A stretch of DNA of 64,000 nt from Isoetes taiwanensis (GCA_021234155.1 JAJEKV010000015.1:2576852-2640851); one strand, 5' to 3'. Shown: positions 44,623 to 56,154, counted from the first letter of the stretch. Notes: generated by a model from the letters alone, not told the origin. Numbers and translations: made by a program.

Positions 44623-46218
44623 ACTTTAGATGGTTTCATCCTATTGTCTTGCATCATTGCAAAATAATTCCGTGCAATGGCTATGGCTTATGGAGCTCCT
44701 GCTACATCTGCAATTTTGTTCCTGAAAGATGTAAGGTAGCCAGATGTCAAAAGTGTGCTCCTATTGCAAGATATTTCTATTATTCAGGCCTACTCTGACC
44801 CCTTGTTTTCTGTAGAAGCGACCAGTGCACTGTTTAGATTCTGTTGGTTTCCAAAGGTTTATAGAGATAGCATGCTGCTTGCATACGAGTATTGAGATAT
44901 AAGGGAAAGAATTTAAATCATATGCTTTAGGTAACAAGTTTGCTGAAGAACATTTTTACAAAACTTGGGATGCTTACTTACCATTTGAAGCCTCAAAGAG
45001 GAGAGAATTGGCGGATCAAGGAGATGAGCTCCACGCCACCTGAAGCCCTATGGCTACTCCAATGATTTGAAAATACTTGCTTTCTTTCTCCAACGTTTCT
45101 TCTGCAACCTAGGCGCTGTCCATGATCTAGGACCTTCTGAAGGGCCATCAACGCAAAACTCGGGAGGTTTTTGGCAAGGGTTTTCCGGAACAGACAAAAC
45201 TCGAGAGGTTTTTGGCAAGGGTTTTTCGGAACGTCCGTTGCATAGCCAATCCCTTTAAATTTTGCGAAAAGCAGAGTCTACATGTAAATAGTACAACAAC
45301 GCTTTTGACATGCCAAATCTGTTGTGCGCATGCAAGGAAGTACAATCATGACCACATGATTTACTTTTTGATAAAAAATCAACGGACGAGAAAGAGTGCA
45401 CTCTAGAAATACTATTCAGTACACTTGCACGAATACAACCACCAAATCATAGGAAAACCATATGAAAAAACGTATAAAAACTTAAAAACAACCCCCTGTT
45501 ATTATGCTACGTATTACATATGAATCCAACAAAAACTGTGGCAAAAATTAGACAGAATCTCTGTGCCTGCAGCCAACCCTATTAACTATATGTTAACATG
45601 ACGTGGAGCAGCAACAATGAGCAGATTCCTGTTCAAGATCCGACAAAGAAGATAAGACTGAAACAAACCAGCTGCCCCTTGCAAAGATGTAAACCGTTAT
45701 GTACAAACGTTTAATATACACCTTTGGGATATAATCAGCTGAATTATATCTTCTGTTCCTTGATTGATTTTACTCCATCATATCATGTTTCAGGTAATTT
45801 GTGCTAAGAAACAATATAGGTATCTTGCATGAATGACTGTACTATATAATCTTATGCATGGAATGTGCTCAAAAACCAAACATGACAAAAAATATACTAA
45901 AAATCTATGACACAAATAGACGAGTAGACATGAAAGAGTATTTTATTATTTGTTTATTTACATGCATATGTTGTACACATAAGAGGCTTGTAACAGTAGG
46001 AATTCGCTATACACATAAGAGGCTTGTAACAGTAGGAATTTGCTCACACATCAGACCAAAACTTCATAATAGATCTCCGCTTACATATGTAGCAAAATAA
46101 TAGGGGGTTCCAGGGGGATTTGATATAGATATAATTCTTGAAACCATAGACCATATCTCTAAAACAATTCAATGGGTTATTATAAAAAAAACATAGATTT
46201 AAGATAAAAAATAGTCAC
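44623..46218. other. No recognisable gene; two small duplications
   Basis: A ~40 bp duplication containing GAGGTTTTTGGCAAGGGTTT lies at 45160-45240. A 36 bp duplication containing CATAAGAGGCTTGTAACAGT lies at 45975-46045. No protein domain was found. Confidence 0.5.
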
Positions 46219-46303
46219 ATTAGCTCACTGGTTAGATTGGTTAAAGTAGTCGTATTAGGACATTGAGTTATTTTGGTAGAGGTTCGAATCCCCGTATTTC
46301 ACC
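46219..46303 (+). repeat. tRNA-like / SINE head
   Basis: TTAGCTCACTGGTTAGATTGG (good A-box) and GAGGTTCGAATCCCC (consensus B-box at 46280) lie in an ~85 bp unit ending TTTCACC. The T-stem is imperfect and no acceptor stem closes, so it is probably a tRNA-derived SINE head or tRNA pseudogene. Confidence 0.5.
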
Positions 46304-46583
46304 GTATAGAGGCTCGTTATACCATCAAAACCTTAGGCAAACTCGTATTCGACATCTTAAAATCATAGGCGTCCCCAATCATAATTGAGCATAATCGAAA
46401 CGAGAGGTGTCAAGAAGCTCCAACATACAGTCTGGGCCATAGGATTGACAGATCCGACGACTGTGGATCCGGCAAAATCTCATAATGCTATGTGGCAAAA
46501 ATCTCACAACACTATGCATGAACGTTCCAATTCCTTACCATTTTCTACACCATTTTCTAAGATCCAATTCTTCACCATCTTCT

Positions 46584-47045
46584 TCAAGCAACCACAACAC
46601 CGATTGAACTTGCCATCCTCACTATCCTCAACATAAACCATTCGAAAGCAGTCTTCACAACGAAAATCGTATCACAATCAAACAAAACCTCTATAGGCAC
46701 ATATGGATCCCTACTTACATCAGGAAGAGACATATCAATAAAACCAAACAAATCGTCACCATAATCACCTTCATCGTCACTTTCCATGACAATGCCAATA
46801 CTCTCCAAACCTTCAACTTTGGTGTCATTCATGTAATCCCACTTCAATGCATCATCTAGCACCACATTCCCTTCATAATCATAACAATCCAGCCAATTTC
46901 GTCCATCTCCATCCTCAAAAGAAAGGTATTCTTCATACTCTTCAATTATCAACCAATCATCCATTCTTGCTCTTTTGGGAAGTGGCAACATCTCATCCTC
47001 TCCACCATCAATGACCTCGTCATACTTTCGTTTCTTAGAAACCAT
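46584..47045 (-). CDS. Small acidic nuclear-type protein, unknown family
   Basis: An uninterrupted 153-residue frame with a good start context (G at -3, G at +4). The protein opens MVSKKRKYDEV, a basic nuclear-signal-like run, with a second one at PLPKRARMDDW (about residues 27-37). It then becomes strongly acidic (EEYEEYLSFEDGDG and ESDDEGDYGDDLF) with conserved-looking aromatic residues, and ends IGVVVA. I do not recognise the family. A TATATAAG box about 45 bp upstream supports expression. It is the only frame in the window with start context, promoter and coherent composition all intact. It could be a transcription-associated acidic protein or a transposon accessory protein. Confidence 0.5.
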   Translation of the reverse strand: MVSKKRKYDEVIDGGEDEMLPLPKRARMDDWLIIEEYEEYLSFEDGDGRNWLDCYDYEGNVVLDDALKWDYMNDTKVEGLESIGIVMESDDEGDYGDDLFGFIDMSLPDVSRDPYVPIEVLFDCDTIFVVKTAFEWFMLRIVRMASSIGVVVA

Positions 47046-47087
47046 GTCTTGTACTCCGACACTTTAACGAATGAAGAAAACTCAGCC

Positions 47088-47098
47088 TTATATATAAG
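47088..47098 (-). promoter_or_regulatory. TATA box of the 46584-47045 gene
   Basis: Minus-strand GGCTTATATATAAGG lies about 45 bp upstream of the ATG at 47045, leaving room for only a very short leader. Confidence 0.45.
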
Positions 47099-47483
47099 CC
47101 AATCCATGATTCCATCAGTTGGCTGCATTAACACTCATTAATTATTGAATTGAAATCATGCTTATCAGATCTTGAACATTCTTATCTCGTCACACAACTG
47201 TCATCGTGAAGCAAAGCAACTGTTATCACGTCCTTTCATTTCATTTCACAAACGTACATGCTTCGAACATCTTGCCGTCTCCGTGCTTCGAACATCTTAG
47301 ATTCGTCATAGCCGTCTCTGAGATCTCTGCTATCATCCACAGCCAGACGTCTAGTTGTCGGAGGGTTTGTTCCAAAACGTGGCAAGTAAACACTAAATTA
47401 GATTCCAGTGCAGAAAAAATAGGGAGGGACAAAAAATAAAATAAAATAAAATAAAAATTGCAAACTGCTTTATATATGTTTAG

Positions 47484-47612
47484 ATGGATAGCAAAGCTTT
47501 TTTAATTTTGTCTTCAAATGACTCCATCTCACATCTCCTCTCAATTTTGTATAGCAAAGCTTTTCTAATTTTATCTTCAAATGACTCTATCTCACATCTC
47601 TTGTCAATTTTG
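47484..47612. repeat. Two-copy ~64 bp tandem duplication
   Basis: The unit TAGCAAAGCTTTTTTAATTT through CTCACATCTCCTCTCAATTT repeats once head to tail with a few substitutions. Confidence 0.85.
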
Positions 47613-47929
47613 CGTGACAAGACAGATTTTGCAATGTTTCTACAAGTAGTCACATTTAAAACAAACTAAAAAGGGATAGCAACATTTAAAACAAAGAGAA
47701 AATAAAAGAAGTAAAAAAAAGGGGTGGGGGAGGTACAACAAAACAAATAGAGAGAGGGAAAAATAATTCTAATTTATTGAATTTGGAATAAATAATAAAT
47801 AATCTCATGTCAACTCACATGAAGTAACATGTAGTATGTCCCATGAAGAATGTCATATGGAGCATGTGCATTGGGTATGCCGCATGGAGCATGTCAAATG
47901 GAGCATGTGCATTGGCATGTAAAAGGTTG

Positions 47930-49469
47930 AGCTGAAGAATTATGGTAATATGGGGACGGGGAGGAGCACTGGAAAGGTGGCGACTCATACATATAAGGAG
48001 GTGGTGGCGAAGGTGATGGGAGAGGGGGTGATTTATATATGTAAGGAGGTGGTGGCGAGAGTGATGACAAAGGTGGTGATTTATAGACATATGGAGGTGG
48101 GATCCAGGGCGATGGAGAAGGGGGGGATTTGTAGACATATGATGGTGGTGGTGAGGGCGATGGAGGAGGGGGGCGATTTGTAGACAGAGGTGGTGGCAAG
48201 GGTGATGGAGAGGGGGGAATTTGTAAACATACCTGGAGGAGATGGCAAGAAGGGTGAGGGAGGAGGGGGGGGACTTGTAGACATATGGAGGTGGTGGCGA
48301 GGGGTAAGGCGTAAGGGGGTGACTTTTAAATATAAGGAGGTGGTGGTGAGGGTGGAGGCGGCGATGGAGATGGATAGACATATGGAGGTGGAGGTGATAA
48401 TGATGGCAAAAGAGGGGACTTGTAGATATAAGGAGGAGGCGGCGGAGATGGATAGACATATATGGAAGTGTAGGTGATGGTGATGGCTAAGGAGGTGGTG
48501 GCGAGGGTGGTGGAGGAGGGGGTGATTTATAGATGTAAGGAGGTGGGGGGAAGGGTTATAGAGGAGGAGGGATTTGTAAATATAAGGAGGTGGTGAGGAG
48601 GGTGATGGAGGAGGTGGAGATGGGTAAACATATGGAGGTGGGGATGGAGGGGATGGAGGAGGGGGGGATCTGTAGATATATGGAGGTGGTGGCAAGGGTG
48701 AGGGAGGAGGGTGGGATTTATAGACATATGGGAGGTGGTGGCGAGGGTGAGGGAGGAGGGGTGATTTGTAAGTATAAGGAGGCGGCGGTTAGATTGAAAG
48801 AGGTGGCGGAGATGGATAGACATATAGAGGTGGAGGTGATGGTGATGGCGGAGGGGGGGGATTTGTAGATATAAGGGGAGGTGGCGAGGGTGATGGAGGA
48901 GGGGTGATTTATAGATGTAAGGAGGTGGGGGCGAAGGTGATGCAAGAGGAGGGGATTTGTAGGCATAAGGTGGTGGGGAGGGTGATGGAGGAGGTGGAGA
49001 TGGGTAAATATATGGAGGTGGAGGTGAAGGAGGAGGTGGGATTTGTAGATATAAGGAGGCAGTGGGGAGGGTGATGGAGGAGGTGGAGATAGATTAACAT
49101 ATGGAGGTGGAGGAGAAGGGGGATTTGTAGATATAAGGTGGTGGCGGCAAGGGTGCTGGAGGAGGGGGCGATTTATAGACATAAGGAGGTGGTGGTGAAG
49201 GTGATGGAGGAGGGGCGATTTATAGGCATAAGGAGGTGGTGGTGAAGGTGATGGAGGAGGGGGCGATTTATAGACATAAGGAGGTGGTGGTGAAGGTGAT
49301 GGAGGAGGGGGAGATTTATAGATATAAGGAGGAGGTGGTGATGGAGATGGAGGCGGCGGCGATAGGTAGACATAAGGAGGTGGAGGCGAGGGGGATGGGG
49401 GAGGTGGTGAACGGTAAACATAAGGCAGAGGAGGAGATTTGTACACTAAAGGTGGCGAAGGCGGAGATT
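47930..49469 (-). pseudogene. Extensin gene, 5'-truncated by transposon
   Basis: The minus strand encodes repeats such as SPPPPSPSPPPPYVYKSPPP. Extensins are secreted, hydroxyproline-rich wall glycoproteins; the SPPPP blocks are glycosylated and the YVY motifs cross-link. The first 240 residues (49446-48718) begin in one frame, then the repeat jumps between frames several times (48695-48081, 48459-47815, 48199-47894) and ends PYYHNSSAQPFTCQC before a stop. No signal peptide is present, because upstream sequence switches at 49470 into the transposon end. The 5' exon should lie beyond the right edge of the window. Frame jumps in such low-complexity GC-rich repeats may be real slippage or consensus errors. 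Frames on the plus strand (Gly, Glu, Met, Val-rich) are shadows. Confidence 0.8.
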
Positions 49470-50000
49470 CACAACAGGAGAAAGGTCATTTAGCGACGTC
49501 TCTAGCGACGTCTGGGTCACGTCTATGCGACGTCCGACCACGTGACACAGACGTGACATAGACGTCGCTGGAGACACGTCGCATGCGACGTACGTCGCAC
49601 GCGACGTCTACAGACGTGACACAGATGTGACGCAGACGTGACACAGACGTGACATAGACGTTGCATGCGACGTATACTAGACGTCGCAGCCACGTGTACT
49701 ATTTATTAAAATATCCACGTGGAATATCAAAAAAATCCACGTGTGCAGTAAAAAGCCACGTGTATACGTCGCATGCGACGTCACGTAAAAAAATTTTGAA
49801 AATCCACGTGTAATTAAAAAAAGCCACGTGCAGTGAAAAATCCATGTGGCAATAAAAAAAGCCACGTGTATACGTCGCATGCGACGTCACGTAAAAAAAT
49901 TGAAAATCCACGTGTAATTAAAAAAAGCCACGTGTACTGAAAAATCCACATGGCAATAAAAAAAAGCCACGTGGATACGTCGCATGCGACGTCCAAGAAA
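49470..50000. repeat. CACTA subterminal repeat array with CACGTG motifs
   Basis: The palindrome ACGTCGCATGCGACGT or a close variant occurs repeatedly (about 49575, 49660, 49765, 49870 and 49975), with ACGTGACACAGACGTGAC-type words between. About a dozen CCACGTG motifs are spaced through 49535-49975, in alternating AAATCCACGTG and AAAGCCACGTG blocks that also repeat as ~100 bp units. Subterminal repeats of CACTA elements bind the element's accessory protein. CACGTG is also the plant G-box. Confidence 0.8.
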
Positions 50001-50184
50001 AAAAATAAAAAAAAATAAAAAAAATAAAAAAAATGTTTGGCTTAGATAATTATTACAATATGATGTACAAGAAGCAAAAGGGCATGTCACCTTCTTTTTT
50101 AATTGCAAATCGTGAATTGTATTTATATTTTTAAATAATCACAAAAGACTCGTTAAGGGGAGTATCCACCCTTTTATCCTAGAG

Positions 50185-52333
50185 CTAATCTCTGTCAGAT
50201 TCAGTGGAGTAGTCATCCGAGTAAGTAGTTTGAGGACGCCTCTGACCCTCAGCTTCAGGGTTGCGATTGGATGGCTCTCCACCATAGTTTGCAGATCCTT
50301 TCACCACCCACAGCCCCCATGTCCTCGCTGCAGGGCTTGGTTCATCTCCTCCATCGCTTCCTATAAAAACCAAAAGAATATGGCATTAATGTAGTTCATA
50401 GAATTATAATAATTTTCTACAACGCACATTGGCATTCCCGTGATGTGGGACAGTTCCCTCTTCGTATAACTGTTGATACAGATAAATAGCTCCACGGTCC
50501 GTGGCTATTTGTACGTGATCCTTGCTAGGGGGAAACCCGTATAGCCAGGTCTATGACAATATGACGAGAATTAGCTAATGACATTTATAAATGTTCTTAT
50601 TAAAATTAATGTGAACTAATATAGCTCTTACGAATCTATGGTGAAACCTTTTCAGGCCACGAGCCCAAATGAGGGAGGAGTTCGTTCGGACCTAGTTGCT
50701 TTGTCGGTCCGAGCTCTATGTTTACGATTCGGATCCTTTGCACGTTGAATGCAATCGATTGCAAGGCACACAACATTATCACAAGTTAAAGTGAACGAAT
50801 GGCAAAAAAAATAAGAAATACCTTGATATCTTCCTTGTGGAGATTAAGTGGTTTAGGGACTTTTGACCAATCGCCTCCAACTTTTTCGCAAGTCGTCTTC
50901 AGTTCACTGACCACTCTTTGCCTTTGACATAAATCGATAGATCAACGCAATATTAAAATAATAAAAACAAGACTATGACTAGGTCATGTACCTCCTTTTT
51001 TCGTGAGAAGTCGCCCATCATCGAAGTGAGCTTCTTCGCTTAAACCTCTTTGCTTTTTCTATCCTCGGGAAACTCTGTTTCATTTTATTTTGACGCTCTA
51101 TTTCGGCGTTAGTCATAAGCACCAGGCCACTCCCCTATACCGCGGGGAGGCCATAAACGAGAGATATTATTTGAGACCGCGTCCCTCAGTATAGTATAAA
51201 AGACACTTCCCTCATCATCCCTCTTAGGAAGATCGTCCCTGAAGCATAAATGGTGGGTATATAAAAGCGTGTTTATGTCTACCGTCAATATACATATCCC
51301 GTCCCGATAGGAAACTTTTGAGCACTTTACAATTTATTCTAAGTGAAGAGAATGAACAAAACAACAAATTTAGATGACAAAGTACTAATATTTAAGGTTG
51401 ATATCTTAAATAATATGTTCACATAACTTTCATCAAAAAATTATTATTATTATGATAGTCGGGTATATTCGGGGCCAAATCACCCGCAGACTTACGTGTC
51501 TAAAACAAAGCGAAATGGACGTTCTTCTTCAGTGACGATGTCGTCGGGATCCGGACCTCTCCAAGTCAGGCGATTCACGATGTTCTTGGGATCCCGAACC
51601 CTGTGATGATTCATGTCGTCGTCGCGATCTTGAACGTTGTGAGTCCGTTGCTCCACTACTTCTTGACCTAGGAAGTAATGAGAGAATGAGCATCTTTAAC
51701 ATGCTGCAACCAAAGAAATGTTTGGTACGTAGTGGATATATATTTACCTGTTGAAATCTCCCTCCAAGTTCCTTGCACCAAAAAAATCTATTCCCGTCTC
51801 TTGCCTAGAACGGGAGTCCATACTATGTCTACCGACCTCGATATTCTCGCGAGAACGCGGAGGCCGATAATCAACACTATGTCGATGGGAAATAGGAATT
51901 GGAACGTCGGCGGGAGGCTGCCTAACTGGCGTTGGTGTCAAAGAGGCAAAATATGCTGCAATTTGGTCTCTCTCAGCGGGAGACATGTTTGCGAGGAAGG
52001 CGGGGAGCGGCGGAGGAGCTGCAGAAGCACAAATATCATGCAAAAAACAATCCATTTATTTATTATTTTTATAAAAGCTATCTTAATACCCAAACCTGCT
52101 GCTGTAGTGACAGGTGGAGGTTGGCTGCTTCGAACATCAGCACGATTGCCCCTACCTCGTGGAGTCCTCCTCCTATTTTGTCTAAACTCTTCCCTTTCCT
52201 CTACACAACAAATTAAAACTCCATGCATAAACTTACATACCTAATTATCTAGAGGGTAAAGCGTATTAAAACTATATAAATACTTACCTTCGTCTTCGTC
52301 ATTCTCTGTACGATCGCGATTACCTCTATTCAT
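50185..52333 (-). CDS. Spliced CACTA accessory ORF (TnpA/Transposase_24-like)
   Basis: Exon 1 (52333-52288) starts MNRGNRDRTENDEDE and ends at GTAAGT. Exon 2 (52200-52096) is EEREEFRQNRRRTPRGRGN and following residues. Exon 3 (52018-51748), in phase, has APPPLPAFLANMSPAERDQI and ends at GTAAAT. Exon 4 (about 51668-51503) reads PKNIVNRLTWRGPDPDDI then RPFRFVLDT before GTAAGT. Later exons near 51350-51150 (DEGSVFYTILRDAVSN, SRLWPP), 50970-50830, 50560-50410 (PPSKDHVQIATDRGAIYLY) and 50373-50185 (ending TYSDDYSTESDRD) complete it. Exons 1-3 join in frame; exon 4 needs a frame change. A disordered basic N-terminus followed by a conserved C-terminal half fits DNA-binding accessory proteins of plant CACTA elements. 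The family name is inferred from context and general character. Confidence 0.5.
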
Positions 52334-52499
52334 CGCCGAGAAAAAATAGCACACCTAGATCAAAAGAAATTATGAGAGAAACATTTGATAACCATGAATG
52401 ATATGGTTGCAATAATAGAATGATACTTACAAACCATACAGATGATAAATAGTATTTTGATGGTTTGAAATGTGCTACCAATGAGCCCCGGCAGACTTA

Positions 52500-52590
52500 C
52501 TGCAGTCTTGACCTTCTTGACCGGGGGCGGGAGGGGGACGGATAATTCCATGAATATTGCATCAGCAGAAGAGGGCCACAATGAGGAAAA
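52500..52590 (-). other. Possible upstream exon with nuclear signal
   Basis: The minus strand reads MELSVPLPPPVKKVKTA and then GTAAGT, an excellent donor site. It lies 170 bp upstream of the chosen start and may be an alternative first exon of the accessory gene. Confidence 0.3.
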
Positions 52591-52759
52591 CCGCTAAGAA
52601 TTGAGCCTCTGCCATGACTATATATATTAATTTGAACATAACGAGAATTAGCGAGAGAAAAGCTTTGAACAAGTGTCTTTGAATAAATACCTAAATTTAT
52701 ATTCTTATCTTCTTATTTATATTAGAAAAGTATCTCATATATATGTATGGGGTGCATAT

Positions 52760-53050
52760 CGAACCCTAGGTTGCCATATTACCAGGCCATGTATCATGTC
52801 ATACACCGAACCCTAAATTATCCCACGTGGCATTTTTAGTGCCACATCATGAAACCCTACATTGTGTGTGGCACATCATCAAACCCTAGGTTGTGTCACG
52901 TGGCGACTTCGTATTGCCACATCATAGTAAGTGCCATGTCATCAAACCCTAGCTTGCGTGTGCCACATCATCAAACCCTAGATTGTGCCACATGGCATTT
53001 ACAATTTAGGGTTTGATGATTGTAGCACACAAAACCTAGGGTTTGACGTC
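52760..53050. repeat. Telobox-containing ~60 bp minisatellite
   Basis: CATCATCAAACCCTAG words recur about every 40-65 bp with GTGCCACAT or CCACGTGGC between them, five to six times, then invert (AGGGTTTGATG) near 53010-53055. AAACCCTA is the telomere-like plant telobox. Confidence 0.75.
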
Positions 53051-53205
53051 TGTAGCGACACTTTATCTACAAGTTATGATTAATAATTTATTTACCATTA
53101 ATAATAATTTTTTTAGTAATAAATTACTTTTTTCATTAGTAATTTTGAATAAGAAACATTTATTTGTTGCAACAAGCCTCAAATAGGAAGACAAAATTAT
53201 ATTAA

Positions 53206-54680
53206 TCACTTCTTGCAAGCATTTAACAGTAGCTTAGCCATCTCAAGTGGATCACCACACTTCATATGTCGTCTCTCTCTCACAACTATATCAGAAGAAA
53301 GCCCTGCTGTTTTGAACACATCGATGACGCGAAGAATAGATGGGCGATCCATGTGCACCAGCTCTCTATCCATCATCATTTGGACCTTCATATGTTGGAT
53401 GATGTCCAATGTGCTAGAGTATCGGTCGGTTGGGTTTATCTCAACACACAACCCCATAAGCCACATTGCCTGGAAAAAATCAAGGAGCATCTCGTAAATG
53501 TAGCACAGGGAATATATGTCAGATATCTCATGCCCCCATGATGCTTGGTCATCTGATGATGATGTAACTCTCTTCTCCCACCAAGGATATCGCACTGTTC
53601 CATCTTGTAGTGTATAACGGCTCTTCAACTTGGGCATTCGCTCCTTGCAAAAAAAATGGAGGGCCGTGTCCCAATCACCAATAGCCATCCACACATTTGT
53701 AAGGGAGTCATCAAAATGGAGTTTGACCCTTTTGCAATTGAGCTTTGTGTGTGTCCAACCTGGAGCGTGGATGGCATAGACTCCTTCTGCAAGAGCGAGA
53801 GCTATTTCTGGGACGTACTTATACACGAGTCTCATTTTGGTTTTCCACTCCGCACTTATCTTCATATCAGTCCTTCTTGGAGCACTATGCATTGCATTTG
53901 ACCATCTCCTATAAGAAGAGAATTGGCTCGGAAGATGGTCAAGTAATTCTGCAAAGGTTCCTCCATTCATGAATGGCAAGACTACCATTGGTCCCCTCGT
54001 GGCTCATTTCACAAAAAGACCTGGGGGGCAAGTCCAAGGGGTATGGCCAATGCTGGACTTGGGCTCTTGAAATGGATATACTTGTCAGCCAACAACCATG
54101 ATGCAGCTCTATCTTGGCCTCTCCACACAATACCAGTATAATAGTCATCTTGATTAAAGTACAGGGTTCCCAAGATCTGGATTTGGTATATCCGCAGTCT
54201 TGTTTACTACCAATGCACTTTACAACTCCAACAAGATCCATTGGGAATCTTTGTCAATCTGAGCACATTTATCTTGAGCATGTAATGATAATCTAGCCCC
54301 CTGCACCAATAGAGCTCCCACCATGGATAAGACTATCTAACTCCTTCACTGTTCATCTTTGAGAGCATCGGCCATCTTGTGATCTTTCGCGTCCGGACCT
54401 TTGCACTTCGCCACGAATTAGCCCATCGTCCCAATGATGCCTCAAAGATAGGGGCTCATAAGTGGCACTTTATACTTAAGTAGCATCCTCAATTCTGGCT
54501 CAGGATTGCAAACCCAAGACTTTAAGTTCTTTCTCATCATAACTTCCAACTCAGACTCATGCTCTGGCCACCTCCCACATAATTCAGACCGATATTCTTT
54601 CTCAACTGATGCTACAAAACGGTTAATTCGATCATCAGTTTGCATATGTCTTTCCGGGCCTGGATGCGTGTGCATATTTG
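53206..54680 (-). pseudogene. Kinase-like gene lacking the catalytic Asp
   Basis: The longest frame (53988-53206, 260 residues) reads MVVLPFMNGGTFAELL, resembling a kinase hinge, then ALAEGVYAIHAPGWTHTKLN, where the HRD-x-K-x-x-N loop should be. Here it is HTKLNCKRVKL, without the catalytic Asp. IGDWDTA stands in place of DFG, and WGHEISDIYSLCYIYEMLL matches the helix-F region (WS-x-DI-x-S-x-G). Conserved NPTDRYSS follows, like the kinase Arg in subdomain XI. Upstream pieces in other frames (54241-53939, containing WLLADKYIHF; 54675-54442, containing WPEHESELEVMMRKNLKSWV) supply the N-lobe and an N-terminal region. It is broken by several frameshifts and would be a pseudokinase even if repaired. 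Probably captured by the CACTA element. Confidence 0.65.
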
Positions 54681-54719
54681 ATTGATGAGGATGCGCCTAA
54701 TTTCACTAAGCATCTCTGT

Positions 54720-55490
54720 CCTTACTGAGGCCATTTTTATGCCTACAAACAAAACAAAATAATGAATACAAAAGCCAAGCATGCACAAAGTAAATGCAAC
54801 ATAATACTACAATATCAAACATGTATGCAGACCATATAATCATTACTTATAACACGCCCTATGGCGACTAATACCTTATCCGATCCCCCCTCTAGGCCAA
54901 AAGCAAGGAAAAAAAAAGAAGAAGAAACAAGAAAAACTAAATAGGTTAGACTAGGGTATTCAGACCCACGGTCAATTTACATTCGTATTACTAGTTAATT
55001 AGTTAGCAGATAGTCCCGAAATTTAGTTAACGTTTTTAACCAAAAACACTACCTAAACTTATCTTCGCACCTTGTTCGGATTAGTTAGCAAAATTAACTA
55101 AAAATTAACTAAATTAGAAATTAGCACTATAGAGGTCACTTTAAGTTTAGTTAATTGTGCTTATAATTTTTTATGCCTTTGACTAACTTAACTAGACATG
55201 TTCGAAATAATTTAGTTAATTAGTTAAGTTATTTTTTTACCAAAGCTTTTAGTGCGAAATAGTATTACATTAAGTTACCCTAAACCCTATTTTTTTTAAC
55301 TAGCACTGGTGTGAAGGGAATCATCCAGTTACTGTTAACTTAACTTAACGATAAAAATAACTTAACTAAACTTGACCATGGGTGCGAATAGACCCTTACT
55401 CGGATCAAAAGCTAGATTTGGCTAGATAATAGAGGAGGCTTTGGACTGATGGAATAAGCTAGATAGACTAGATTAGATCGGCTGGATTAG
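54720..55490. other. No gene; AT-rich with TTAGTTAA words
   Basis: TTAGTTAA, AACTAAATTAG and TTAACTAA motifs recur through 55000-55380, giving many small inverted repeats. A TAGACTAG/GGCTAGA patch follows at 55390-55500. No coding signal. Confidence 0.5.
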
Positions 55491-55494
55491 GCTA

Positions 55495-56060
55495 GAGTAT
55501 GATTAGGACCCGAACACGTGGTCCTCCCCACTCATGGTGGAGCCGACCATGCCCTTTCCCTAGCCACCTCTACCTAAAAAAAAAAATAAGAAACGTGGGA
55601 CTAGGGCCTGAACATCTGGTCCCCTCCACTCATGGTGGAGCCGACCATGTCCTTGCCCTAGCTACCTCTAGCTAAAACTGATAATAAACGTGAACTAAGG
55701 CCCGAACACCTGGTCCTCCCCACTCGCGGTGGAGCCGACCATCATCTACCTAAGAATGAGAAGAAAAGTGGACTTGGACCCGGACACCTGGTCCTCTCCA
55801 CGCAAGGTGGAGCCGACCGTGCCTTGAACAAGCCAAATTTTATTTTAAACCTAAAAAATAACAAGTGGAACTGGAAGTGGACTTGAACCTGGGTACGTGG
55901 TCCTCTCCATTCTAGGTGGAGCCGACCGTGCCCTTGAACAAGCCACTCCTTAACCTAGGAAACATTTATGATTGTAGTGAAAGTGGACTTCGAACCCGGG
56001 TACATGGTCCTCCCCACTCTAGATGGAGCCGACTCGTGCCCTTGAACAAGCCACTCCATC
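55495..56060 (+). repeat. Tandem ~80-110 bp units, six copies
   Basis: Each unit has a CCGAACACCTGGTCCTCCCC-like start, a ~10 bp variable part, and GGTGGAGCCGACC(A/G)T, then a CCTTGAACAAGCC or CCCTAGCCACC end. Unit starts are near 55508, 55608, 55698, 55780, 55888 and 55995. GGTCC and GGAG-x-CGACC form a small dyad. Confidence 0.85.
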
Positions 56061-56154
56061 AATTTTTTTAACCTACTTAAAACTATAAATATAAAATGCA
56101 AGTGCGATCAACTACTTACCAAAAGAAGGACGCGTGTACAAGATCATGTCGGGT

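Noticed and set aside
46219-46303. A functional tRNA gene
   Set aside because: A and B boxes are good, but the T-stem has mismatches and no acceptor stem closes. Called tRNA-like only.
47950-49493. Plus-strand Gly/Glu/Val/Met-rich frames
   Set aside because: Antisense shadows of the extensin proline repeats on the minus strand.
53206-53988. An active protein kinase
   Set aside because: The catalytic loop reads HTKLNCKRVKL without the Asp, and DFG is replaced by GDW. The upstream N-lobe is split between frames.
52096-54241. Plus-strand frames over the kinase-like and accessory genes
   Set aside because: They are shadows. Minus-strand frames have splice sites and recognisable motifs, whereas plus frames do not.
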